Positions 8,460-18,255 of a stretch of 64,000 bases of DNA are shown one piece after another. The position numbers were made by a program, and so were the translations under genes. Each line of letters opens with the position of its first letter. Position 1 is the stretch's first letter. The notes under the pieces were generated by a model. It worked only from the letters and a program-made list of their open reading frames with translations. It did not search any database and was not told the DNA's origin. The DNA lies in contig JPOM01000001.1 of NCBI GenBank assembly GCA_000733915.1, positions 248,001 through 312,000 on the forward strand, in the 5' to 3' direction. Source of the stretch: Caulobacteraceae bacterium PMMR1. GTDB lineage: Bacteria > Pseudomonadota > Alphaproteobacteria > Caulobacterales > Caulobacteraceae.

Positions 8460-9662
8460 ATGCGTGACGCCGTCATCGTCTCCTACGCCCGCACGGGCCT
8501 CGCCAAGTCGGTCCGGGGCGGGTTCAACGCCACCCACGGCGCGGCCATGGGCGGCCATGCGATCAAGCACGCCATAGCGCGCGCCAAGATTGATCCCGCG
8601 GAGGTCGAAGACGTGGTCATGGGCTGCGGCAACCCGGAAGGCGCCACGGGCCACAACACCGGGCGGGACGCTGCGCTCTGGGCCGGCTGCCCGGTCACGA
8701 CCTCGGGCACGACCATCAACCGATTCTGCTCCTCGGGCCTGCAGTCGATCGCGGTCGCCGCCAACTATGTGAAGAACGACGGCGCCCAGGTCGCCGTGGG
8801 CGCAGGCGTCGAGAGCATCTCGCTCGTCCAGATGGGCGGCCACTTCAACACCTACTTCTACACCGAAGAGCAGCTGATGCGCTCGCATCCCGCGCTCTGG
8901 ATGCCGATGATCGACACCGCCGACATCGTGGCGGAGCGCTATGGCGTCAGCCGCGAGGCGCAGGACGCCTACGCCCTGCGCAGCCAGCAACGCATCGCCG
9001 CCGCCCAGCAGTCCGGCAAGTTCAAGGACGAGATCGTCCCCATGCCGGTGAAGATGAAGCACGTCGATAAGGCGACCGGCCAGGAGACCATGGTCGACTA
9101 CGTCGTCGAACGCGACGAGTGCAACCGCCCCGACACCACGCTGGAGGGCCTGGCCGCCCTGAAGCCCGTGAAGGGCGAGGGCCGCTTCGTCACCGCCGGC
9201 AACGCCTCGCAGCTGTCGGACGGCGCCGCCGCGGTCGTGATCATGGAAGGCAAGGAGGCCGAGCGCCGGGGCCTTGAGCCCCTGGGCGTCTTCCGCGGCT
9301 TCGCGGTTGCGGGCTGCGAGCCCGACGAGATGGGCATCGGCCCGGTCTTCGCCGTGCCGCGCCTGTTGCAGCGCCACGGCCTGAAGGTCGACGACATCGA
9401 CCTTTGGGAGCTGAACGAGGCCTTCGCCTCGCAGTGCCTCTACTGCCGCGACAAGCTGGGCATCGACCCGGAGAAGTACAACGCCAACGGCGGCTCCATC
9501 GCCATCGGCCACCCCTATGGCATGACGGGGGCGCGCCTCTCCGGCCACGTCCTGATGGAGGCCAAGCGGCGCAAGGCCGAGGGCCAGAAGATGAAGTACG
9601 CCGTGGTGACCATGTGCATCGGCGGCGGCATGGGCGCGGCGGGCCTGTTCGAGGTCGCCTGA
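8460..9662 (+). CDS. Acetyl-CoA C-acyltransferase (thiolase)
   Basis: Thiolase of the degradative FadA/AtoB superfamily, exchanging acetyl units between 3-ketoacyl-CoA and CoA. The 400-residue protein has the nucleophilic Cys90 in [10 protein letters not shown], the NEAFA loop, the [10 protein letters not shown] His and the C-terminal CIGGGMG Cys. The start at 8460 ([13 protein letters not shown]) matches the thiolase N-terminus exactly. The second-shell blocks SRQAQDAYA-like ([13 protein letters not shown]) and [10 protein letters not shown] are intact. It is followed without a gap by a thioesterase remnant. A fatty-acid or aromatic degradation role is likely but not provable here. Confidence 0.94.
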   Translation: MRDAVIVSYARTGLAKSVRGGFNATHGAAMGGHAIKHAIARAKIDPAEVEDVVMGCGNPEGATGHNTGRDAALWAGCPVTTSGTTINRFCSSGLQSIAVAANYVKNDGAQVAVGAGVESISLVQMGGHFNTYFYTEEQLMRSHPALWMPMIDTADIVAERYGVSREAQDAYALRSQQRIAAAQQSGKFKDEIVPMPVKMKHVDKATGQETMVDYVVERDECNRPDTTLEGLAALKPVKGEGRFVTAGNASQLSDGAAAVVIMEGKEAERRGLEPLGVFRGFAVAGCEPDEMGIGPVFAVPRLLQRHGLKVDDIDLWELNEAFASQCLYCRDKLGIDPEKYNANGGSIAIGHPYGMTGARLSGHVLMEAKRRKAEGQKMKYAVVTMCIGGGMGAAGLFEVA

Positions 9663-9663
9663 G

Positions 9664-9798
9664 GTGGCCGACGGCGAGGCGCGGCTGGTCCACGGCGGGC
9701 GCACGACCCAGGTCTGGGACGCTGACGCCCGCCACCTCCAGAGCGGGCGGGTGCTGGCCCTGTTCCGCTGCACCCAGCTGATGATCTACCCCAGATGA
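9664..9798 (+). pseudogene. C-terminal remnant of a PaaI-type hotdog thioesterase
   Basis: An open frame of 44 codons starts at GTG 9664 right after the thiolase stop. It reads GEARLVHGGRTTQVWDAD and then LALFRCTQLMIYPR, which is the last third of a PaaI/YdiI-type hotdog thioesterase (the (V)HxGRxTQVW strand and the final strand). The catalytic N-terminal two thirds, including the HGG/active acid helix, are absent: upstream sequence is fully occupied by thiolase. The stop overlaps the next start (ATGA at 9795). I infer a deletion remnant. A functional 44-residue peptide is possible but unlikely. Confidence 0.7.
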
Positions 9799-11957
9799 GG
9801 GCGCTGCTCGCGGCTCTGGCGCTCACGGCCGCCGCTGTCCTCCCCGCCCGCGCCGCTGAGCTGCAGCGCTGGCGGCTCGAGGCGCAGCGGGTCACGATCA
9901 CCCGCGACACCTGGGGGATCGCTCACGTGCACGGGCGCAGCGACGCCGACGCGGTCTTCGGCATGATCTACGCCCAGGCCGAAGACGACTTCCCGCGGAT
10001 CGAGAGCAACTACCTCGACGCGCTCGGCTGGCGCGCCCGGGCGGAGGGCGAGGCGGCGGTGTGGCAGGACCTGCGCCAGCGCCTCTTCATCGACGAGGCC
10101 GGGCTGAAGCGCCTCTACGCGACCTCGCCGGCGTCGCTTCGCGCGCTCATGCGGGCCTGGGCGGACGGGCTCAACGTCTATCTCGCGACGCACCCGCAGG
10201 TGCAGCCCCGCGTCATCCGCCGCTTCGAGCCCTGGATGGCGCTGAGTTTCAGCGAGGGCTCCATCGGGGGCGACATCGAGAGCATCGACGTCGCGAAGCT
10301 GAGGGCCTTCTACGCGGGCGCGCCTGCGCCGCCGCGCTTGCAGGCGTCGCGCCCCGCTATCCCCGAGCCGTCCGGCTCCAACGGCATGGCCATCGCGCCT
10401 CAGAACACGGCCAACGGCCACGCCCTGTTGCTGATCAATCCGCACACGTCGTTCTATTTCCGCGCCGAGCAGCAGGTGAGCAGCGACCAGGGGCTGAACG
10501 CCTACGGGGCCGCCACCTGGGGCCAGTTCTTCCTCTATCAGGGCTTCAACGCTCACGCCGGCTGGATGCATACGAGCTCGGGCGCCGACAACATCGACGA
10601 GTTCGCCGAGGTCGTCCGCACAGCGAACGGCCGGCCGGAGTATCTCTACGGCGGCGTCTGGCGCCCGTTGCAGGTGCGCGCGGTGACCATCCCCTACCGC
10701 ACCGAGACGGGGGGCGAGGCGAGCCGGACCGTGCGGGTCTACGCCACGCCGCACGGCCCGATCGTGCGCCAGGACGGCGGCCGATGGATCGCCGTCAGCC
10801 TGATGAACCGGCCGGTTCCCGCGCTGATGCAGTCGTTCCTGCGCACCAAGGTCTTCGACCTCGCGAGCTTCCAGAAGGTCGCGTCGCTTCGGGCCAATTC
10901 GTCCAACGACACCGTCTTCGCCGACGATCGCGGCGAGATCGCGCTGTTCAACCCGCAGTTCTCGCCGCGGCGGAACGATCGCCTGGACTATCGCAAGCCG
11001 GTCGACGGAACCGATCCTTCGGCCGACTGGAAGGGCCTGCACGCCCTGTCGGAGCTGCCGCAGGTGGTCAATCCGGCCTCGGGCTTCGTCTACAACTCAA
11101 ATGACGCGCCCTGGAACGCCTGCGGGCCGGGGTGCCTGAAGCGCGAGGCCTACCCGCCCTATGCGGACCAGGCGGGGGCCACGCCCCGGGGCGAGCATGC
11201 GCTGCGGGTGCTCAGCGGGCGTCGCGACTTCACCCTGGAGCGCCTGCGTGCGGCGGCCTACGATCCCGCCCAGCCGGGGTTCGAGCGCTGGATTCCCGCC
11301 CTGGTCCAGGCCTACGACCGTCTGGGCCCGGACGACCCGCGCCGGGCGGCGCTGGGGGAACCGGTGGGGGCGCTGCGGGGGTGGGACGGTCGCTGGGCGC
11401 TCGACTCCGTCCCCCAGACGCTGGCCGTCTACTGGGCCGAGGCGATCGCGCCCAAGGCGAAGGCCAACGCCGACCTGCCGCGCGTGAGCCTGGCCGACGC
11501 CATCGCCGCGGCGCCGGATGCGGACAAGCTCGCGGCCCTGGAGGCGGCGCTGGCTCAGCTCAGGCACGACTTCGGGACCTGGCGGGAGCCTTGGGGCGAG
11601 GTGAACCGCTTCCAGCGGCTCACCGGCGCGATCAAGCCGAGCTTCGACGACGCGCAGCCCTCCACGCCGGTGCCCTTCGCCTCCGCCAACTGGGGGTCGC
11701 TTGCGAGCTTCGGCTGGCGCGGCGCAGGCCCGGCGCGCCGGTACGGCGGCTACGGCAACAGCTTCGTGGCGGTCGTGGAGTTCGGCCCTCGCGTGCGAGC
11801 GCTCGCCGTCACCGCCGGGGGAGAGAGCGGCGATCCCGCCTCGCCGCACTTTCGCGACCAGATCGACCGCTACGTCCGCGGCGACCTCCGCGAGGTCTGG
11901 TTCTACCCCGACCAGCTGAAGGGCCACGTCGAGCGGGTCTACCACCCGGGCGGTTAG
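9795..11957 (+). CDS. Penicillin acylase family (Ntn) amidohydrolase
   Basis: Exported Ntn hydrolase of the penicillin G acylase / AHL acylase / aculeacin A acylase family, made as one chain that self-cleaves. A signal peptide (MRALLAALALTAAAVLPARA-A) precedes the alpha-chain block ITRDTWGIAHVHG. The nucleophile of the beta chain is Ser195 in EPSGSNGMAI, and an INPHTSFYFRAEQ block follows. The C-terminal GGYGNSFVAVVEFG and SPHFRDQ are characteristic of the family. At 720 aa the length is normal. The start overlaps the thioesterase remnant by four bases (ATGA). The physiological amide (quorum signal, lipopeptide or other) is unknown. Confidence 0.9.
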   Translation: MRALLAALALTAAAVLPARAAELQRWRLEAQRVTITRDTWGIAHVHGRSDADAVFGMIYAQAEDDFPRIESNYLDALGWRARAEGEAAVWQDLRQRLFIDEAGLKRLYATSPASLRALMRAWADGLNVYLATHPQVQPRVIRRFEPWMALSFSEGSIGGDIESIDVAKLRAFYAGAPAPPRLQASRPAIPEPSGSNGMAIAPQNTANGHALLLINPHTSFYFRAEQQVSSDQGLNAYGAATWGQFFLYQGFNAHAGWMHTSSGADNIDEFAEVVRTANGRPEYLYGGVWRPLQVRAVTIPYRTETGGEASRTVRVYATPHGPIVRQDGGRWIAVSLMNRPVPALMQSFLRTKVFDLASFQKVASLRANSSNDTVFADDRGEIALFNPQFSPRRNDRLDYRKPVDGTDPSADWKGLHALSELPQVVNPASGFVYNSNDAPWNACGPGCLKREAYPPYADQAGATPRGEHALRVLSGRRDFTLERLRAAAYDPAQPGFERWIPALVQAYDRLGPDDPRRAALGEPVGALRGWDGRWALDSVPQTLAVYWAEAIAPKAKANADLPRVSLADAIAAAPDADKLAALEAALAQLRHDFGTWREPWGEVNRFQRLTGAIKPSFDDAQPSTPVPFASANWGSLASFGWRGAGPARRYGGYGNSFVAVVEFGPRVRALAVTAGGESGDPASPHFRDQIDRYVRGDLREVWFYPDQLKGHVERVYHPGG

Positions 11958-11997
11958 TCGTCGGCCCCCAAGCGCGAGGCGGGGGTCGAGGGCGGGC

Positions 11998-13142
11998 TCA
12001 GGCGGCGGGCGGGGGCGGCGCCGGGGCGTACTGCTGCACCAGCTGGATCGAGAGGCGCTGGCAAAGCTCCGCCCCGCCCTTCTCGGAATTGGCCATGACG
12101 ACGATGGCCCGCTGGCGCACCGGCGCCACCAGGGCGATGCAGTGCCAAAGGGTGTTGGAGCCCTCGTGCGCCAGCACCGGCCCTTGCGCCCAGGCCCGCT
12201 CGGCGAAGGTGAGCCAGCCGCCGGGCGCATAGGCGTCCGCCTCGCCGCGCCAGGGCCGGCCGAGCCGGGCCAGGCTGGCGGGCTTGAGGAACCCCGCCCC
12301 GTCCGCCAGGAACAGCTGCAGGAACTTGGCGTAGTCGTCGATCGTCACGTTCACCCGACCGGCCGGGCCGAAGATCGGCGGGTTGTCGGCGACGCCCGCC
12401 GGGTCGACGGGCTCCAGCTGCCCGCGCGCGTTGGCGGCATGGCCCCAGGGCGCCGCGCCCCGGGGAGCGCCGAAGCCGGCGGTATGCATCTCGAGCGGCT
12501 GGAACAGCTCGGCGGAGATGACGTCCTCCCAGGCCCGGCCGGTGGCGCGCTCGATGATCGCCCCCGCCAGGATGTAGTTCAGGTTGGCGTAGTCGAAGAC
12601 GCCCGGGCGGCCGTTCGGACGGCTGGTGATCAGTCGGGCCGCGAGCGCGGCGCGCTGCTCCCGCACGGGGCGGGGGTCCAGCTGCCAGTCGCGCAGAGCC
12701 AGGGGCGTGACGATGCCGGCGTCGCTGATGCCTGAGCGGTGCGCGAGCACGTCGTCGATGCTCACCGGGCCCCAGCCGAGGTCGGGCGTCAGCTCCGGGA
12801 ACAGGGCGGGCAGCTTGGCGCCCCAGGCGAGCTTCCCCTGCTCCGCCAGCTTCGCGAACAGGGCCGCGGTCATGGCCTTGGTGTTGGAGCCGATGTGCCA
12901 GTTGTCCTCCACCGTCGCCGCGTCGGGGCGGTCGATCCGACGGCGGCCCGCCGCGCCTTGGGCCAGCACCCCGCCCGGCCCGATCACCGCCCAGGCCGCC
13001 CCCGGCGTCCCGGTGATCTTGAGAAGCTCCGGTACGGGCAGGGGCTCGATCTCGGGGACGACCGGCGGGCCGATATGGGCCAGCCCTGAAAGGCCAGCGG
13101 CAGAGGCAAGGCGGCGAGCAGGCCGCGACGGTTCAGCTGCAT
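11998..13142 (-). CDS. Serine hydrolase (class C beta-lactamase/DD-peptidase fold), frameshifted
   Basis: Penicillin-binding-protein-like serine hydrolase. It shows SxxK as SNTK, then YANLNY (YxN) and HEGSN near the end. The start at 13142 has a GGTGAGG site and opens a twin-arginine-like signal peptide MQLNRRGLLAALPLPLAFQG. The frame is then lost: adding one base at CCC 13084-13086 continues as LAHIGPPVVPEIEPLPVPEL and into the rest. As sequenced, only the part from GTG 12987 is open. The corrected gene is about 381 codons. The start lies 4 bp past the tyrC stop, so the two are likely cotranscribed. Confidence 0.82.
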
Positions 13143-13146
13143 GACC

Positions 13147-14079
13147 TCACCCTTTCGTGCGATCCCGGCCGAAGTTGGGCTCCGCGCTCTCTTGGCCGAG
13201 CGCGATCAGCTGGCGGCGGATGTCGCGGGTGCGGCTGAAGAGCTCGAACAGCTTCTCGCCCTCGCCCCAGCGGATGGCGCGGGAGAGCGCCTGCAGGTCC
13301 TCGGTGAAGCGCGCCAGGATCTCCAGCACCGCCTCCCGGTTCAGCAGGAACACGTCGCGCCACATGGTCGGGTCGGACGCGGCGATGCGGGTGAAGTCGC
13401 GAAAGCCCCCGGCGGAGAACTTCATCACCTCCGCCTGGGCGACGGTCTGAAGATCGTCCGCTGTGCCCACGATGTTGTAGGCGATCAGGTGCGGCAGGTG
13501 GCTGGTGACGGCCAGCACCAGGTCATGATGGCGCGCGTCCATCAGCTCGACCTGCGAGCCGAGCGCGCGCCAGAAGTCCGCCAGGCGCGCCACCGCCGCG
13601 TGATAATCAGCCTCCGGACGGTCCAGCGGCGTCAGCACGCACCAGCGGTGCTGGAACAGCTCCGCAAAGCCCGCCTCCGGACCCGACTGCTCGGTGCCCG
13701 CGATCGGGTGGCCGGGGATGACGTGCACGCCTGCGAGGTCCGCCGCCGCGCTCATCGCCTCGGCCACGACGCCCTTCACCGAGCCCACGTCGGTCAGGGT
13801 GGCGCCGGGGGCGAGATGCGGGGCGCAGGCCTGCGCCGCCTCGCCGATCCGCGCCGGCGGGACGGCCAGCAGCACGAGGTCGGCGCCCGCGACCGCCTCG
13901 GCCAGGGACTCGGGCGCGGCGTCCGCCAAGCCCAGCCGGCGCACTGCGGCGCGCACCTCGGGCGCGACATCGAAGGCCGCGAGCGTCCCCGCCGCCCCGG
14001 TCTTGCGCGCCGCGCGCAGCACCGAGGAGCCGATCAGCCCGCAGCCGACCACCGCCAGCCGCTCGTACACCTTCGCCAT
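13147..14079 (-). CDS. tyrC: Prephenate/arogenate dehydrogenase (tyrosine biosynthesis)
   Basis: Oxidatively decarboxylates prephenate or arogenate with NAD(P)+ to give the tyrosine precursor. The Rossmann motif VVGCGLIGSS is at 10-19. DVGSVKG, IPGHPIAGTEQSG and the ligand loop SHLPHLIAYN are present, with FSAGGFRDFTRIA further on. The 310-residue length fits monofunctional alphaproteobacterial cyclohexadienyl dehydrogenases. No chorismate mutase domain is seen. The usual hisC neighbour is absent, and the gene lies between xerD and the serine hydrolase on the same strand. Prephenate versus arogenate preference cannot be told. Confidence 0.93.
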   Translation of the reverse strand: MAKVYERLAVVGCGLIGSSVLRAARKTGAAGTLAAFDVAPEVRAAVRRLGLADAAPESLAEAVAGADLVLLAVPPARIGEAAQACAPHLAPGATLTDVGSVKGVVAEAMSAAADLAGVHVIPGHPIAGTEQSGPEAGFAELFQHRWCVLTPLDRPEADYHAAVARLADFWRALGSQVELMDARHHDLVLAVTSHLPHLIAYNIVGTADDLQTVAQAEVMKFSAGGFRDFTRIAASDPTMWRDVFLLNREAVLEILARFTEDLQALSRAIRWGEGEKLFELFSRTRDIRRQLIALGQESAEPNFGRDRTKG

Positions 14080-14101
14080 GCCCTGCCGTTCGACGCCCGA
14101 C

Positions 14102-14151
14102 CGCCCAGTGTCAAGGCGCCCAGTGTCAAGGCGCCCAGTGGCAAAGCGCCC
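14102..14151. repeat. 15-bp tandem repeat between xerD and tyrC
   Basis: Three 15-base units CGCCCAGTGTCAAGG (14102-14116, 14117-14131, and 14132-14146 with two changes) plus five bases of a fourth lie 23 bp upstream of the tyrC start on the minus strand. They fill most of the 87-bp gap after xerD. They could be a slippage product or repeated binding sites in the tyrC leader. Confidence 0.8.
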
Positions 14152-14166
14152 GTGCGGCGGGAGGGC

Positions 14167-15090
14167 TCAGCCGGCCGCCTTGGCGGGCTTGGCGAGGGGG
14201 TGGCGGGTCAGCACCGTCTCGCGCAGGCGCTCGCTCGCCACGTGCGTATAGATCTGGGTGGTGGCGATGTCGGCGTGGCCGAGCAGGGTCTGCACCGCCC
14301 GCAGGTCCGCGCCGCCCTCGAGCAGGTGCGTGGCGAAGCTGTGGCGCAGCACGTGCGGGCTGACCCGGGCGGGGTCGATCCCCGCGGCGCCGGCGGCCTC
14401 GCGCAGCAGCTGCCACACCCGCGCCGCGCTGAGCCGCCCGCTGGCCGCTCGGGAGGGGAAGAGCCACGGGCTGGACGCCTGCCCCCGGCGCAAGTGCGCG
14501 GGGCGAAGCGCGAGGTAGGCCGCGAGGGCGGCCCGGGCCGAGGCGTTCAGGGGCGCGAGCCGCTCCTTGCCGCCCTTGCCCCGCACGATGAGGTAGGCCG
14601 GGTCGCGCGCCACTGCCGACAGGGGCAGGCTGAGCAGCTCGGAGATGCGCAGGCCCGAGGCGTAGAGCGTCTCCACCACGCAGGCCAGGCGCGCGCCGTC
14701 CGCGCCGTCCCTGGCGCTCGCGGCGGCGAGCAGGGCCTCGATCTCCGTCCGGGAGAGCAGCTTGGGCAGCGGGCGGCCGCGCCTGGGCGCCTCGACCCGG
14801 CGGGCGGGATCGGCGCCGACCCAGCCTTCGCCCAGGGCGAAGCGGTAGAACTGGCGCACCGCCGCGCGGCGGCGCGAGGCGGTGGCGGGGCTAAGGCCGC
14901 GCGCGCCCAGCGTCTCGAAATAGGCCTCGATGTCGGTCTCGGCGGCGGCGATCAGGTCGAGCCCCCGGCCCGCGAGGTGCGCCGCCGCATCGGCGAGGTC
15001 GGCGCGATAGGCCTTGAGCGTGTGGGCGGAGGCGGCGCGCTCCACCGCCATCATCTCCAGGAAGGCCTCGACCTTGAGCGCGGCGCTCAT
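14167..15090 (-). CDS. xerD: Site-specific tyrosine recombinase XerD
   Basis: Chromosome dimer resolution recombinase acting with XerC at dif with FtsK. All catalytic residues are visible in the 307-residue protein: Arg148 (SGLRISE), Lys172 in the beta hairpin (RGKGGKER), His246-x-x-Arg249 (SPHVLRHSF), His272 (LLGHADI) and Tyr281 (TTQIYTHV). The N-terminal SAM-like domain covers residues 1-95. The start ATG overlaps the proposed end of the upstream hypothetical gene (ATGA), so the two are probably translationally coupled. Residue spacing fits a housekeeping Xer protein, not a phage integrase. Confidence 0.95.
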   Translation of the reverse strand: MSAALKVEAFLEMMAVERAASAHTLKAYRADLADAAAHLAGRGLDLIAAAETDIEAYFETLGARGLSPATASRRRAAVRQFYRFALGEGWVGADPARRVEAPRRGRPLPKLLSRTEIEALLAAASARDGADGARLACVVETLYASGLRISELLSLPLSAVARDPAYLIVRGKGGKERLAPLNASARAALAAYLALRPAHLRRGQASSPWLFPSRAASGRLSAARVWQLLREAAGAAGIDPARVSPHVLRHSFATHLLEGGADLRAVQTLLGHADIATTQIYTHVASERLRETVLTRHPLAKPAKAAG

Positions 15091-16696
15091 CGTCGGGCCG
15101 GGCGGTGCGGCCGGGCGGGCGCGCGGGCGGCCGGGCGGCGGTTCGGGACGGGGTCGGGAGGGCGGCGGGCGCGGGCGCCGGGCGCACCGCGAGCTCGAGC
15201 AGCCCCTCCAAAGCGATCGCCCGCGCAGCGCCGGCGAGCTCGCCCGTGCGCGCCAGCGCCGCCTCGATCCGGCCGCGGTCGGCGGGGAGCAGGAACCCGC
15301 CCGAGGGGGGCTCGGCCGCGACCTCCAGCGCCAGCAGCGCCGTCTCGCCCACGCGCCCGCCCTGCGCCGCCTCGTCCAGCGCCAGGCCGCGGGCGGCGCC
15401 CAGCCGGCTGTCCATCTCCGTCCGCGACGACAGGATCGCCCGGCCCTCGCCGCTCAGCGCCAGGCCGCGGGGCTGCAACGGCGCGGCGATGGCCAGGGCG
15501 GCGGACGCCAGGGCCCGCAGGCGCGGGTCCGCATTGGTCGAGACCTCCGCCAGACGATCCAGCGCGCCCTCGCCCGGGCCCCCGCCGGCGACCTCCAGCA
15601 CCGCGTCCAGCAGCATCAGCTCGCCGAACGGCGCCGTCCCGTCCGCGATCGCCCGGCGGATCAGGCGCGCGCGCTCCACCTCGCCGGCGGCGGCCGCCGC
15701 CATCGCCAGAACGACGCGGTCGCCCTCCGCCAAGGCCGCCGGGTCCAGGCGCGCGAGCGTCGCCCGGCTGAGCAGCGCCACGCCCTGGAACGTCGGGCCG
15801 GACTTGGCCGCCTTCAGCGCCTGGGCGAGGGCGACGGGGTCGGATAGCTCGGGCTCGGTTGCGGGCGGGAGCAGGCCGCGCATCACGCCCTCGTGCCGGG
15901 CGAGCTCGCGGGCGGCGGGCGCAACGCCCGCATCGTTGGCCAGCACGCTCAGCACCGCCGGCGGGGCGCTCTTCGCGACGGGCGCGAGGTCGAGGTTCAT
16001 GTCCCGCGACAGGGCGAAGTCGAGGCTGTTCAGGACCGAAGCCGCCCCGGGGTCGCCCACGCCCGCGAGCTTCACGCCCATCAGCCGCGCATAGGGCTCG
16101 TCCTGGACCGGCTGGTTTATGGCCAGGTTGTAGACGATCTCGGCCTCGCTCGTCTTGCCCTGGCGCAGCAGGCACCAGGCGCGGAGCTTGGGCCAGTAGG
16201 GGTCGTCGCGCCCGACGGCGAGCACGTCCAGCACGCCGCAGGCCTTGTCGATGCGGCCCAGGATCAGGTTGGCGGCGGCCGCGGCGCGCGACAGGTCCAG
16301 GCTCCGCTCCACCCCGGGGGTGTGCTCGATCAGATCCGCCACGATGGCGGTGTCGCCGAGCTGCAGCAGGGCGGCGGCGCGCGCCCCCGCCAAGCTCGCA
16401 TCCTCGCCTGCGCCGTCCGGAGCGCGGCCGGCGGTGGCCAGCACGCGCCGCGCCAGCGTCGCAAAGGCGGGGCTGAGACGCCCGGGCGTGAGCTTGGGGA
16501 TCGCCCGCCGGGCGATCTGCGCGGAACTGCCGACCCAGAGGGTGGGGCTCAGTCCCGTGTCGTGCGCGCCCGCGGCGAACAGGTCGGGGGCGGCCAAGGG
16601 CGTGGCGGAGACCTGCGCCCGGGCGGCGGTCCCGCCCGCCAGCAGCAGCGCCGAGAGCGCCGCGCCCATGATCGCTGTTCGCCGTCCCTGGCTCAT
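15087..16696 (-). CDS. Hypothetical exported Ala-rich protein, probably frameshifted at its 3' end
   Basis: I do not recognise a family. The start at 16696 ([14 protein letters not shown]) has a GGGTGAG site about 9 bases upstream and a signal peptide ending near ARA-Q at residue 27. The body is Ala/Leu-rich, predicted helical, with an [24 protein letters not shown] stretch reminiscent of tetratricopeptide-like repeats. As sequenced the frame runs 196 bp into xerD (to 14891). A single added base in the GC-rich tail would end it at 15087 as an ATGA overlap with xerD, and the total length is then one base short of a multiple of three, as in other interrupted genes here. Confidence 0.65.
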
Positions 16697-16756
16697 GTCC
16701 GACTCACCCGCTGACCCTGCCGCCTTCATAGCGCAGTCGCCCGGCCGCCGCGCGTC

Positions 16757-17805
16757 CTACGGCTTGGGCTTGGCGCCGGGCTTGCGGCCGCGCTTGGACT
16801 TCGGTTTCGGCCGCGCCCAGCCGGCCTTGCGCACCAGCTTGGGCGCCTCGGGGCTCGCGGCCGGCGGCGGCGGCCGGCCCGCGCGGGCGCTGGCCCCGGC
16901 TGCGAGGGTCGGCGCGGCGGCGCGCCCTCGACGGTTCGGATCACGCCGACGGAGGCGCGCGCCCCCCGAGGCAGGCTCTCCGGTGCGATGAACGCGGCCA
17001 GCTGCTCGCGGATCACGCGGGGGCCGACCTCTTCGACCTCGCCGACGCCCAGAGTCCCGAGCGCGAAGGGTCCATAGGCGAGGCGGAGCAGGCGGTTCAC
17101 CTTCAGCCCGAGCGCCTCCAGCACCCGGCGCACCTCGCGGTTCTTGCCCTCGCTGAGCGAGACGGTGATCCAGACGTTGGCCGGCCCGCCCGCGTCCTCG
17201 TCCGCGCCCTTGGCCTTGTCGAGCCGCGCCTGGATCGGGCCATAGCGGACCCCCTCCGCCGTGATCCCGTCCTTCAGCCGGTCCAGCGCCGCCTGGCTTG
17301 TGCGGCCAAAGGCGCGGGCGCGATAGGTGCGCACCCAGCCGGTGGCGGGCAGCTCCAGCGCGCGGGCGAGCGCGCCGTCGTTGGTAACGAGCAGGAGCCC
17401 CTCGGAGTTCAGGTCGAGGCGTCCGACCGAGATCACCCGGGGCAGGCCGGCGCGGCCCAGGGCCTCGAACACGGTAGGACGCCCGCGCGGGTCCTTGTGC
17501 GTCGTGACCAGGCCCGCGGGCTTGTGATAGCGCCAGACCCGCGTCGGCTCGCGCTCGGCTATCGGGGCGCCGTCAAGGGTCAGGATGTCGCCCGGGGCGA
17601 GCTTCACCCCCGGCTCGCTCAGGATGCGCCCGTTCAGGGCCACGCGCCCCTCCGCGATCAGGCGCTCCGCGTCGCGCCGAGACGCCACCCCGGCGCGCGC
17701 CAGCGCCTTGGCCACGCGGTCGCCTGCGCCCGCCGGGGTCTGCGTCCCGCTTTCCGATTGACCGCCCGGCGTCCGCGGGGTTCGGTCACGCCCGTGATCG
17801 ACCAT
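16757..17805 (-). CDS. rluB: 23S/16S rRNA pseudouridine synthase, RluB/RsuA family, frameshifted tail
   Basis: Converts a specific rRNA uridine to pseudouridine. An S4 RNA-binding domain (VAKALARAGVASRRDAERLI) is followed by the catalytic domain with VGRLDLNSEGLLLVTNDG (catalytic Asp) and EGKNREVRRVLEALGL. The start at 17805 (MVDHGRD) is chosen because the longer frame overlaps tadA. After VIRTVEG the sequenced frame becomes Arg/Pro nonsense. One added base near 16915-16925 restores a basic tail PEAPKLVRKAGWARPKPKSK and a stop at 16757, typical of RluB. As sequenced the frame ends at 16726. Confidence 0.87.
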
Positions 17806-18255
17806 GATCTGGCTCACATGCGCCGAGCGCTCGCCTGCGCGCAAGCCGCCGCTCAGGCGGGCGAGGCCCCGGTCGGGGCGGTGCTGGTCGATCCTGCCAC
17901 CGGCGAGGTGCTGGCGGAGGCCGCAAACGCCCCCATCGCCCGGCACGATCCCACGGCGCATGCAGAGATCTGCGCCATCCGCGCCGCCGCGGGGCGCCTT
18001 GGCAACTACCGCCTGACCGGGCTTTGGCTCTATGTGACGCTGGAGCCGTGCGCCATGTGCGCGGGCGCGATCAGCCATGCGCGCCTGGGTAGGGTCGTGT
18101 TCGGGGCGGACGACCCCAAGGGCGGCGGCGTGCGGCACGGCGCGCGCGTGTTCGACCAGCCGACCTGCCACTGGCGGCCCGAGGTTCAGGGCGGCCTCCT
18201 CGCCGAGGACAGCGCCGCCCTGCTCCGGAGCTTCTTCCGCGCCCGCCGGGGCTGA
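17794..18255 (+). CDS. tadA: tRNA-specific adenosine deaminase TadA
   Basis: Deaminates the wobble adenosine-34 of tRNA-Arg(ACG) to inosine. The zinc and proton-shuttle residues of the cytidine-deaminase fold are visible: HAE (His56, Glu58) and PCAMC (Cys86, Cys89), plus ARLGRVVFGADDPKGG. GTG 17794 gives the family-like N-terminus VIDHDLAHMRRAL. ATG 17818 is an alternative. With GTG, the 5' end overlaps the divergent rluB start by 12 bp, leaving no intergenic promoter. The length of 153 aa is normal. Confidence 0.92.
   Translation: MIDHDLAHMRRALACAQAAAQAGEAPVGAVLVDPATGEVLAEAANAPIARHDPTAHAEICAIRAAAGRLGNYRLTGLWLYVTLEPCAMCAGAISHARLGRVVFGADDPKGGGVRHGARVFDQPTCHWRPEVQGGLLAEDSAALLRSFFRARRG

Noticed and set aside
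9795-13142. Penicillin acylase and serine hydrolase as a beta-lactam catabolic cluster
   Set aside because: They are convergent, the hydrolase is linked to tyrC, and both belong to broad families with many substrates.
14167-15090. Tyrosine recombinase as sign of a mobile element
   Set aside because: Sequence and operon position match housekeeping XerD; no att repeats, phage genes or tRNA nearby.
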